Assembly (NCBI RefSeq): GCF_031877795.1
Contig: NC_133935.1
Span: forward strand, 76,898,303 to 76,962,302
DNA from: Strix aluco
Lineage: Eukaryota; Chordata; Aves; Strigiformes; Strigidae
Length of the DNA: 64,000 nt
Direction: 5' to 3'
Numbering within the stretch: the first letter of the stretch is position 1; the number at the start of each line of letters is the position of its first letter. Below are positions 24,903 through 36,646 of this stretch, one piece after another. The notes under the pieces are model-generated. The model made no database searches. It was not told where the DNA came from and saw only the letters and a program-made list of their open reading frames with translations. A program made the position numbers and the translations under genes.

Positions 24903-27900
24903 GCCCCGACACACCTGAGTTCACCTTTGCTAAGGCTGCCCTTAGCCCCTCCCCAACTGACAATGCAGCAATGCACAGGTGGAGACTGTCACCGCTACTG
25001 TCTTTACACTATACGTTGTGACTTCCCATCAGTTCATCCGGTGGTGTCAGTGACAGAGAAGAACTAGAAACAGGCTGGTTTGTTTGGAAGAAGTGTACAT
25101 AATTTCCTTAGCGTCTTAGGTCTTGAATGTTTTTTTCTTGCTGTATGGTTCTTTTTTTAGCCAGCACCGTGGTGTTCTTGGGAAGGTATAATTTCACCAG
25201 CAACACTTAGCTAACCCTCTCCAGCAAGACAAGAGCCATTATAGTAAGAGGAAAGCTCACTGGAGTTTTGGCATATATTTCAGAGGTTTAAATGAAAAAA
25301 ACGTTTGGCAAACCACTCAGGAAATGTGTCCCTTCCATGCAACCCCACAAGCAGAAAACATCAAAATAAAACTACATAGACTAAAATAATACACCTTCAT
25401 TTTTTTTTCTGTTTTGTTCTCTAGCTTATGCACAAAACAGCTGTTTCGGAGATACTAAACAAAAGACAGCTTTGTTATAACTAAATATATCCCAGATGGG
25501 AGTGTCTCCATGCACAAAATCCCACACTTAGTGCATGGTTTTGCAGGGCCTTCTTTTAGAGTTACTGTTATTTCAGAAGGGTTTATCACTGGGCTGTACA
25601 GCAACTCCCTACCTTCCTCAAAATCAGGTGAAATGTATCAATGCACCAATGCACCTACGGTCTCATTCCTGCAGCTCAATGAGTCTCAAAAATAAATAAA
25701 CAAAATAATACAAATCTTGAACATTAAGAAACTTTCCAAACCAGACAATAAATGAGCTGGCTACTTCACCTCAACAAACTTTCAGTTTACACTGAACATG
25801 TAGCTACTTTTCCAGAAAATTACTATATGCCTTCTAGGAAGAATTGTGTGTCCAAACAATACAGACTTCACAGCATAGTAAGAAGATGCAAGTTTGAGAA
25901 GTAAAAACATATAAAACATAAAACCAGAGTCCACCACTAGGTGGCAAAATGGTGTTTTCAATGTAATAACACAAGTCCAGGTGCACTGACGGTGTTTTTT
26001 GCTTGCCAAAACAGGGATGGTCAGAAATAAATAGTGCATTGTAATGCTGCAGCATGTTTCCGTTTGCTGGAAACCCACAATCAGTATGTAGCCTTACTTC
26101 ACACTGTTACTGATAGGATTTCTCTTACTGCGTACCTAGTCTGTGGCAGGTCAGTAGCCAATATCTGCTCATTTGCATGCCCAATTTCCAGTTTTATTTC
26201 CATCTGACATAACAAGTTTGATGAGACAGCTAATCACTCACAGCCATAGGCTTGCAGGCTACCAAAGTTTCTTACATTTTGTCTTGTCTTGCCCAGTATA
26301 AAATAGGAACCACTCTGACCTCAGTAGAATTATGCAAGTATGAAACAGGTGAGATGGACAGAAGAGTCAGATTATACTCATAGGTAGAGGTATCAAAGAT
26401 GATGTGAACCAAAATATAAAAAGTTTTGGTGCTACCGGATAGATAATGCAGATTTCCTCTACAAACTGGGATGGGATGCAGTGCTTTGAGCTGCTGAGCA
26501 CCTCACCTCCATGGGCTCTGAAGCATCCAGCACTCCACAGAAGCAGGCCTGTAATGTGCAAAGAGTGCAAACACTACACTGCACGAAAGTGATAAAACAG
26601 TTAATATCTGATCCAAAACTCAAACGAAAAATGGCATTGTGGAACATCCTTGAATACTGTTAAGGCCACAGGACTTAACACTGCTTATTACTCTTTCCTC
26701 TTGGCTTTTAGTTGCTGTGACGATGGAATAACTTTTTCTCTGAAGCCTGGTGTCCAGCCAACACTAATATGTTCCCATCTAGTCCTTTACAATGTGCCCT
26801 GTCCACTTCACATTTGTCTGTTTTGTTCTTCTTAGTCTGTATTGGTCTTGAATCACTCTCTTATCTGTTCCACAAACTAAATTTGCCCTTATAAACCAGC
26901 CTTAGCTGCAGAACACCTGGCTTTCTAAAAAAATACCAGGATTTAACAGACCTATAGACTGCAGAATAATCTGCAAAGGGAAAACTGTACTAAAACTGTA
27001 GCAAACCAAACAGAGGCCAAGCACAGCTTTCTTTGCCTCTGAACCTTTTTTCATTCCTCAAGAAGTTAATATTTAAAGAAAACAGCAGGATTTGTTTGCT
27101 TCAGTCTGCAGGACATTCCCTGCCTGTTGGCGAGATGTCGGGCATGCGGCAGCTGGTACTAACCAGGCCCAGTCCCAAAGGCAACTTCAGTCTCAGACAG
27201 TAAAAACCCTCTGACATCTTGTCTAAATGATTTCCATTTGGCTGTACCCTGTCAATCAACATAGTGTGCTCAAATGAGAAAATAAAATGAAGAGTATGCT
27301 TTAAATATGCTGTGGTCCCAATGGGCATCCCACAAGAAACACCCTCAACTCTGCACTGCAGCTTTCCCAGTGACTTCCTGTCAGCCCTGTGCACATACAT
27401 CCAGGGTCATATCCCACATATATTTCATGAAGTCATGAAATGAGTTCATTAATGGATGAACAAGTGTAAATGCTGAAAATCAGGAATATAAATCAAGGTG
27501 AACTGGCTGGAAAATGGAAAAAAACCCAACCCTGTAAATAGTTCTTCTGTACCTACTGATTGAAATTTGTTATTGAAAGATCGTGATTTTGCAAATTCTC
27601 ACCACGATATCATACTTATATTGTTGGCTGATATCTGTGTCTTTGGTTTATACTATGAATCTCTCATAACAAACTTTTAAATTAATATTTGATTCTATAA
27701 TTATCATCTTCATAGGAAAATTAACTTTCTATTTACAATAGAAATAGTTGCTATTTTGGAATGGGGACTGTATATTCGACTGAGGTTGTATGTTCTGTTA
27801 CTGACCAGCAGGTATGATACACTATCCACATTTTAATTTGAGGAAACCCTCATTCACAGACCATTTTGAACAAAACATTAATGAATCCAAAGGTAACACT

Positions 27901-30900
27901 CAACAATTTTTTCCTGTTTTTTTTTTCTTCTATTTCTGGATTTAATTCCAAAGCTTAAATATACATTTACACAGCAGAGAAGCAAGACCCATGTTTGGTC
28001 TTCTTGTGAAGAAAAGTCAGAGGACAGGACACAGATGAGTGACATTCAATTTCTGGTTTGATAAAGGCACATCATTTCTGCAGAAATACAAGAAATGTTA
28101 TAAAGTTCATGGTTGAAATTCAATATACATCCAAAATTCTTTCCAGGAAAACGAAAAGACTTTACATGATCGTGGCATGGTAGGTAAATTATTTTCAGCA
28201 TATCTGCCACACTTGCCAGTATATTTCTGCCAGTAGGTTTCTGAGAAACAAACTGGAAAACAACCCAAACATTGATAAAACTTAACTAGCCCCAGGCAGG
28301 CTGTGTCCCAGGAATAGAGGAACTGATGTTATTTATGGAGTACTCACATTACAGAAAATCAAGGGAATGAGGGTGCAGTAAAGACTGCACTGACAGATGC
28401 AGAGCTAAATCAGTCAATATTACTATACATAATTAGGCTTAAAAGTCGCATTTGTAATCTAGTAGAAAACCTTAATTAGGACATGCTAATGGAGAGTCTG
28501 TTCTCCCTTGAGTGGGCATACTGAATAGAAGACTATTTTTTAAAAATGTCTGGAATATAAAAACATAAATGAAATAAAATACTGACCTCCTTAAAAATAA
28601 TATTCACCAGCTTATGACTTAGCTTGATATTTTTCTATTTCTTCTAATCTCAATCATGACATATCTTTATAAAGGCTGGAGATTGAAAACGCAGGTTTCA
28701 TTCTTAGCATCTGACAACATCAAGCTGACCTCTTGGTACCAGCAGAACTACACGTGCATTATGCTGAAATTATGTTAATAACAGAAAACAGTGGTTGTGA
28801 TATACTCTGGGCACTTCACTGTCTGATACAACACATCGTGGTTATCACTAGGTGATTTTTGTAGAAGTTGTCTGAGTTTTAGACCTCTGTTAGAGCAGGC
28901 CTAGAGAACCCACATATGATTTAGCTGCCAGTGGTCACCGGAGCCTCAGAGGTGACAAGGTTCCAACTCTTCTTGCCAAAACTGGAGCTGTCAGGCTGAC
29001 AGCAACCATAGGCAGTTTTGAGCAAAACCAATTAGTACAGAGCTAATCAGAGAGAGTAAGAAAGAATCCTGAAGTCACAAACCCAGTAAGCAGCAGAACT
29101 GAGACCCAGGAATAATCCAGTTCACAGCAGCCTAAAAGCTTCCTCTTAGGCTGTACTGCATGTTGTGTGCCATAATGAGTCACACTTCGGCACAGTAGTG
29201 GACAACTTGGTTGCCCTTCTAACAGCACATCAGCTAGTATAGATTTCCCATGCTGTCTGACAGTGATTCATAGTCTGAATTATCACAATGAATCATTTTA
29301 ATAGCTATACTCATGTTTATAACTAAATGCATATAGCTAATGTAACACTCCATGTGAAGACAAAATATTGTTCCTTAGTGTTTTATTAAACAGTTGAATG
29401 CTTTCAAAAATTGAAATGTCAGAAGATGTGATATTGCACCATTTCATAGTTATTTTGGAGTGAGCATTCCAACAGGAGTTAGTATTTATTCTTTTAAAAT
29501 AAGTAAATTTATACTTCGACGTATCACAGGCACAGCAGGGGAGTGCTTTTTTTCTTACAAAACTGATAGGAACCACAAGCTATGGCAGCTGTCGGTTTTC
29601 CCAAACAGCAAGGTCACATGCAGAACCTTTTGCTGATCATGTCAGTTTACTGTAAATCCAACACACCTTTCAGGCCACACCTTGTCCACATAGTTTTTGT
29701 GAAGGTGTTTGGGCTGCAGCCTGTTACAATGTGATGTTTGGATTCCTCATCCCTGTGACCGAAGAGGACCATTATCAAAAGAATAAATGTTAACTCAGAT
29801 ACTTGGGATGAAAATTATCAGAAGAATTTGATCTATTCATACACTTCTGTACTAATTAGAATTGCTATGAGCAAATTAATTTTTTTATAGAGCTTGACAA
29901 ACATGATTCATTTGACCAAACTATTTTATGTTTATAGAGGAAGTCAATGACCTGTAAGTATAATGTGCGAGAAAGAAAAGTCTAGCAGTCTAGCTAGCAG
30001 TCTTGAATTTTCCATTCTACTTTTGGTAGCATTCCAGGCTAGGCGCCTCTCACATTTTTCGTACAAACACACAAATATGACACAAACATCCACAGACTGA
30101 TGCATTAGGCATCTTGAATTTATTTCATTTCCATAGATTGCTTGTGGAGTTGATACTCCCTGAAATCAGACCTATGGGTTCACATGCATTCATACAAAAC
30201 CCAAAAGCCTGATCCCTGGCCACTCTGCAGCTGCAGTCTGTACACTGCCACAGTTCTGGTGCAGACCTAGAGAGTCCACACAGCCTCATCTGGGAAGCCT
30301 CAGGATATGATCATGCCTCCTACTCTAAGCCCTAGAAGCTAATACTATTCTTAGAGATCAAAACCTGGGATTGAGTCAGCTACTCCAGCTGTATGAATAC
30401 TTTTCGTGCTATTTCAGATGAGCAGTGAGGTTCAAGCAGCACTACATTCATTTCTCTGAGAACTCCTTGTCCTCCCTGTGGGGCCACAAGCTTGAACAAT
30501 ACAGCCACAACGAAATAAAGACTATATGTTCTTAATTTAAAAACTGTATCTATATATGCTTCATGTAAGCACTTAGTTCACAGAAGCAGCACAACATTTT
30601 TTAAACCGTAAAGCGAAACATTTATTTGGGCATGCAGTCAAGATCATCTATTTGAACTAGTGTCAGCCACTGTTAGAAGCTGCACAATATGCCAGTTGTT
30701 TCCATTTGATAGTTTACTGTGTACTATAAGTAAGAATGTACAAAAGAAGAAGAGATGTAATTGTGTTTCACCTCAGATAGTTAAACTGAGCAAATTATTT
30801 CTGTTTTCAGATTTCTCTTTACACTTTTTATATTATGGAATTATTTTTCTCAAAGCTTTCCATTAAAATACATAGCTTCAAAATCACAGTTGGCATAAAT

Positions 30901-31839
30901 CAGTATTGCTGTACTTAGACCAGTGGAATTTTGTTTATTTGTGCAGTTGATAATTTGCTCACAGAGTTATTGTGCCTAGACATTGGCATACATAGCTCGA
31001 TGCCATTAAAATATTCTAGAACATTACCAGTGCATACAAATAAAACTACAAAATACTGTGACATTAGTTAATTTCCAGGGTTTTTTTTTCAGCGGAAACG
31101 TAAGAATTTCAACACCCAAGGTAATGTCTCCACTTCTGGGGTATAGTATGACATTTTGTAACAAAGCTTCATTACACTCAAGATCATTTACAATACTTTA
31201 CTACAATGACATGTAGAACTATTGTTTTACTCATCAGCTTCTATGCAGTCCTGTATTTCAGCTTCTCTCACTGAATCACTTTTTCAACCAATTTCCCTGT
31301 CACTCAGGTTAGGTGGGATTCCTGTCTCTGAGTTTTTATCATCTGAAAAGTGGTGTAATCTAGGTTAGTCATATAGATTTCCTTTGTAATCAGAGGGACT
31401 GATAAATCTAAGGGGTGACTCATCTAATCCCCAAATAGTTGAACACAATAGGAGACAAATTGTCTTTCAGAAGTTTCTATCTTTCCCATTGCTTATATGG
31501 AGGTAACACCAACTAGATAAATTGCTTAGATTAGATACCTAATTTCTAGATAGCTAAAATGAGAAGAAAAAAAATTCTTAATTAGTGATGGGAGCACAGT
31601 CTGGATGTAGCTGATCTCCCTTTAACCCCAGTGGCAGCACAGATGCCAGCATGCACTCTAAACTCACCCTAGGCGAAGAGAAGTTTAACGTGTGGCCAAC
31701 TCCATGGTGCTCTCTCTGGACTCCTACAGTACCAAAAACAGGTCAAGTAACTCAGCACTAGCCATGGGCTGCTGCAACATCTAGCAGGCCACCCAGGAGT
31801 AGAGGTCAGAGAGACGGAAAGTGTAGGCTGAAATAGATA

Positions 31840-31885
31840 GGTGGTAGTCAGAGAATGGTGGTAGTCAGAAAACAGTGGTAGTACT
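31840..31885 (+). repeat. Short tandem repeat of a GTGGTAGTCAGA unit
   Basis: About two and a half copies of a 17-18-base unit containing GTGGTAGTCAGA. Confidence 0.75.
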
Positions 31886-32218
31886 ATTGCACATCAGGGT
31901 TCACTGAACTGTGAATATCTAGCTTTTATTTTCCTGGAAGAATTTGAGGATTCTTTGTATTTCTCTATAAACAGAGTTCTACAATGCATGCTCATGTCTG
32001 CTACATGTCAATATGTTGTAAAATAAACTGAGCAATATAGCTCCTCTTGATACTTTTTTCATTAAAATGAAGACGTGTTAGCAGTAAGAGTCCGGGCTTC
32101 TCAGTTATGATCCCTCCTATTTATTTCTTCATAACCTAGAACACTCACTTGCTCTCTTCCACCAATTATGACAGCAATTAAAGTGAATAGCTCATGAGTT
32201 TCTCTGCTAAATAGTATT

Positions 32219-32545
32219 TGTGAGAAACGCTCAGTTGCCAATTATCCATAGCTCAGACAGGATGCGGTGTGAAGTACTCATTACGTTCTTGCAAGACCGG
32301 GCGCCCCCATCAAAGTGGACGCACCTAACAGCCACCATGCAATGGTTTATATCCCTTTCTCCCAACCGCCAGTTCCCTCCCCTGATTCCTCATTGGCTGA
32401 GTACTACAGGGTGTACAGACTTCTCGAACCGCCTACCGATACGCCCCTTCATGTATGTGTTCATACATCGCATGTTCATGGAAATGAACCTTGGCTTTCT
32501 CCAGGGCGGAGAAGTTAATATGCATGAGCTCATCACGCAAGGGTA
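32219..32545 (-). mobile_element. Possible decayed retroviral LTR
   Basis: A short G+C- and CpG-richer island in A+T-rich DNA. On the minus strand it has a promoter-like order: CCAAT in CAGCCAATGAGG near 32395, then about 45 bases later a TATA box in GGGATATAAACC near 32350, then a CpG-rich R-like block (GGGGGCGCCCGGTCTTGC). It starts TGTGAG on the + strand, but no target duplication and no poly(A) signal are evident, so boundaries and class are uncertain. The 109-codon + strand ORF over it is not recognisable. Confidence 0.4.
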
Positions 32546-35525
32546 CTAAGATGGAAAAGTTCGAAATTCAGGTTCCCCAAGTCTTTAGGTATCTGCATCC
32601 ATCTAAAGCCAGTTCCAAGTACTGGGTCAATCACAGTTGACAAAAAGACCACTTGCCTTCTAGCTCTAGGCCAGGGATTTCAATGGTTGTGAATTGCTCT
32701 TGTTGATTGCTTTGGTGAATCGCTGCTCTCCTTCCCATCAGGCTTATTATGCGAAAACAACATTCTTTCCCTTACAGTATTTGTTGGATCTAGTCATGTC
32801 AGTGTATTACTGCCCTCAGCAGTCACTATATTTTCTTTGCAGTAGGTTATTGCATCTGCAATAGGAGGAGCAAAAGTTAATACGTCAGCTTCTCAACTGG
32901 TACAGTTCACTGCCAGCCACATTTGATTAGAAGGATACTAGGTGAAAACACAGAGAAAAATGAGCTGAACACAATCTTCTAGCCATAATTCTGCCAGTTT
33001 TATTTGCAAATTATCAAAAGATTTGTATTATTTTATAGAAGAGTAATGAGGAACTCGAACTCCAAGAAGTCAGGCTGCATGCTAATAAAAAGGACAGAGC
33101 TAATTTCTTGCAAATAACACCCAAAATTATCAAAGTTGTCATGCTGATTAGTTACAGTTGGGATGAATAACTGGGACAGAAGAGATGTGTAGAATTTGAG
33201 GATCTAGCAAAAAAAATTCAACAGCCCTTCAGCCTTTCCATCCTCCTCCCACACCTACCAAAAAGACCCTCCTCCTTCCCCGGGACCTGAGACACGGCCA
33301 GTGACAGAATCAGAATCAAGTCACGAATCCGAGGAAAGGCAGCATAAACCTGCACAGGTTAATGATTAAAAACCATCTGATTGAAAAAGGAAAAGTATTT
33401 ATGATCTGGCTCTGCAGTGAAAGATGTGAAGCCAGACCAAGTACACAGAAAGACTACTGTAAGGTAACAAATGCAGTCAGAATTTTCCTTTCCCACAATT
33501 AAAATATTTCTGTTGATCAATAGTAAATAATATACTGAGCTACATACAGAACAGAGATACGGTAACAAAAAACAGATTATACTTTTGTTTTACTTAATTC
33601 TAATTGACAGAAGAACAACGACAGGCATTTCTCCAGTATTTCATAACTTGTTGAGAAGCAGAACTAATGAGGTTTTCTGGAATCAGTGGTGGCAGACAAC
33701 ATCACTGGCCCCTTTTGGGCATGTTTTTCTCACTAACCATGGTAACAGTGTTAAGTGTTCCATTAACGTAACTCTATGTCACTTGCCATACTATGCATTA
33801 TTTAATGACCTTTCTCAGACATATAATTGCTTTTTAAAATCAGCAGGTGATTTGTAAGATTGTTTGATTGTATCCCTTGGAGTCGGTTCATCATACCAGC
33901 CCAGCTTTTTGGTGTTTTTAAGAGCACAGGAAGAAATGATCTAGCTAAATAGAGAGCACAAGTGTTCACACAATGCCCAGACTGAAAACCTAGAGGAATT
34001 CCATAGTAATCTGATGTCCAGGGAGTACAATAATATAAATGACCAGTTCAAAGCCATAGAAACAGCTGCAGAGTTTAGTAAAAGGTCCTATGATTGTCTG
34101 TTAGCTTCTCATTTTGAACAGTAGATAATATCCTGATGCTTTTCCCTGATTGATTCAATGGCTTTATCAGTTTTTAGTGACAGTATTTGATTTCTACATC
34201 CTTTTCAAAGTTTCAATTTAAAATCAGAACCTTTTTGTCAGGCTTGGTTGTCATCCCGCATTCCTTCCTTTCAGCTGTGACTGTTTATTTATTGAATTTA
34301 TTCCACCTACCCTCCAGCTATTAGCTATATATTGTCTCCATAGCAATCCCTCTCTTTTCCTCAGCACAGAAGCAAAAGAAGAGGCTTGGTAATTGTGATT
34401 TTAGATGCAAGGTGTCATTTGAGGAGTGCAAACAGCAGGGGATATGGCATTTCTGACACTTGTGGATAGCATCACTGTGTGCATTATTTTTTCCATATTC
34501 ATGTTTCATCAACCATTTGCAAATTTTCACTTAATTTGACTTACATTAACATTGGTTTTCTTCACATTTTATAATCATCAACAACATGAACTTTACAATG
34601 CCGCATTCTTCTCATCAGGCTGCTTTCTTCATGCAATCTTACATTTATACTACAGATCTTAAGAGGCCTTTACAAATTATCCTTCCCATAATGTGTGGGG
34701 GAAATCACTTGGTTAAACTCCCAAGATAACAACAGGTGAACAGGACTCTTTCTCCCACAAACCTTTGCCATATCTTTTCTATCATTGTGGCTTTTTTTGC
34801 AACAAAACAGTATTGTTAATATCAAGAAAGTTCACTTTCTCTCCACAGCCGACAACAGTTAGTATACATCTTTTTCTATGAATCATTCACAACTAATCCC
34901 ATACTTAGGAGAAAGAATATATTTTTGCACATGTATGTTAAGAATGTCATCCAAGGGACTGGATGTTCTGCTTCTGCTTCATCCAAGTTTATGCTTCCAT
35001 GTTCAGACTGTGTGTTAACAAAAATGGTACCCTACATTTAGAGTTTATTACAAAGAACTAAGCTGAGTAATGTACACATTTAGCCCTGATCACAATATTG
35101 CTAGATAGCAGCTGAAACATAATGATACCTATGTCACTATGAAGTCTTTTTTATTTTGTATTATTTATAGAGTAAATTAAGTTGTTCTTTAGAACTCAGC
35201 GAGCTTTAGGCTATACCTTGGATAGTTTGCTGCCTAGCATAAGCCTTAACTAAACATTACGTAGAAATATGACAGTAGGGACAGACAGCTTTGTATATAA
35301 TAATGGGGCGTAGCAACTAAGCCAAAGAGGGTTGACAGACAAAAAATTGATAGAAAAGCTAGTTATATTTAATATGGAGAAAGCAAGCTATGCCCCAAAA
35401 AAGGTCAGTGAAGTATAACATTTTCCAAATAGGAAGAACCACAGAGGTAATTTAAATGGAGACTAATCACCCAAAGTGATGTTCGATCAGTGCTGTAAGA
35501 CCTACTTTTGAAAAACACAGCAAAG
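32546..35525. other. Intergenic DNA without a recognised gene
   Basis: A+T-rich; no repeat family or coding exon recognised. A pyrimidine-rich patch at 33225-33290 stands out slightly. Confidence 0.65.
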
Positions 35526-35530
35526 GGTAC

Positions 35531-36641
35531 TGTATTGGGTTTCTGTGGCAAGGTTTTAGTAGCAGGGGAGCTACAGGGGTGGCTTCTGTGAGAAGCTGCT
35601 AGAAGCTTCCCCCATGTCTGACAGAGCCAATGCCAGATGGCTCCAAGATGGACCCACCAATGGCCAAGGCTGAGCCCATCAGCGACAGTGGTAGCACCTC
35701 TGAGATAACATATTTAAGAAAGGGGGGGGAAAAACCTACACAATTGCAGCCAGAGAGATGAGTGAGAGAAACAACTCTGCAGACACCCAGGTCAGTGAAG
35801 GAGGAGGAGAAGGTGCTTCAGGGGCCGGAGCAGAGATTCCCCTGCAGCCCGTGGTGCAGCCCATGGTGAGGCAGCTGTGCCCTGCACCCATGGAGGGTAA
35901 CGGTGGAGCAGATCTCCACCTGCAGCCCGGGGAGGACCCCACGCCAGAGCAGGGGGATGCCCGAAGGAGGCTGTGATCCCGTGGGAAGCCCACGCTGGAG
36001 CAGGCTCTTGGCAGGACCTGTGGACCCATGGAGAGAGGAGCCCACGCTGGAGCAGGTTTTCTGGCAGGACTTGTGACCTCGTGGGAGACCCACACTGGAG
36101 CAGTCTGAAGGGCTGCACCCCGTGGAAGGGACCCATGCTGGAGCAGTTCATGAAGAGCTGCAGCCTGTGGGAATGACTCACATTAGAGACATTCATGGAG
36201 GACTGTCTGCTGTGGAGGGACCCAGCGCTGGAGCAGGGGAATAGTGTGAGGAGTCCTCCAAAGGAGAGGCAGAGACAATGTGTGATGAACTGAGTGCAAC
36301 CCCCATTCCCTGTCCCACTGTGTTGCTGGTGGGACAGAAGGTAGAGAATTTGGTAGTGAAGTTCAGCCTGGGAAACAGGGAGGGGTGGGGGGAATGTGTG
36401 TTTAAGATTTGGGTTTATTTCTCATTATCCTGCTCTGATTTGATTGGCAACAAATTAAACTAATTTTTTTCCCCAAGTTGAGTCTGTTTTGCCCATGACA
36501 GTAATTGGTGAGTGATCTCTCCCTGCTTATCTCGACTCACGAGTCTTTTGTTATATTTTCTCTTCCCTGTCCAGCTGAGGAGGGGAGTGATAGAGCAGCA
36601 TTGGTAAGCACCTGGCATCCAGCCAGGGTCAACCCACCACA
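35531..36641 (+). mobile_element. Solo LTR of a related endogenous retrovirus (ERVL-like), + strand
   Basis: The LTR begins TGTATTGGGTTTCTGTGG and ends CAACCCACCACA. GGTAC flanks both ends (35526-35530 and 36642-36646), a 5-bp target duplication as expected for ERVL-type integrases. Internally it has a TATA-like CATATTTAAG (35709-35718), a short ATG-initiated frame (35758), a tandem region of GGAGCAG-containing units (about 35980-36240), an ATTAAA poly(A) signal (36454-36459) and a U5 of about 180 bases. It shares its layout and much sequence with the LTR at 13214-14186, but the U5 parts differ, so they are related subfamilies. Confidence 0.92.
35758..35976 (+). CDS. Small ORF inside the LTR (72 codons), possible LTR-encoded peptide or chance
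   Basis: The ATG lies about 40 bases downstream of the TATA-like box and would be near the 5' end of any LTR-driven transcript. The peptide starts MSERNNSADT, is rich in Gly, Glu and Pro, and has no recognisable domain, signal or membrane segment. The minus-strand LTR at 13214-14186 is open in the matching frame and keeps related blocks (GAE(I/T)PLQP, then GAD..LQP, then a P..EQ stretch), so the frame is shared by two diverged copies. Repetitive GC-rich sequence also stays open by chance, so coding status is unproven. Confidence 0.3.
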   Translation: MSERNNSADTQVSEGGGEGASGAGAEIPLQPVVQPMVRQLCPAPMEGNGGADLHLQPGEDPTPEQGDARRRL

Positions 36642-36646
36642 GGTAC

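Larger units (their letters stand above)
24056..32218. other. Intergenic DNA without a recognised gene
   Basis: Moderately to strongly A+T-rich with only ORFs under 100 codons. A patch at 24.75-25.05 kb and another at 31.6-31.8 kb are less A+T-rich and unassigned. Confidence 0.6.
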
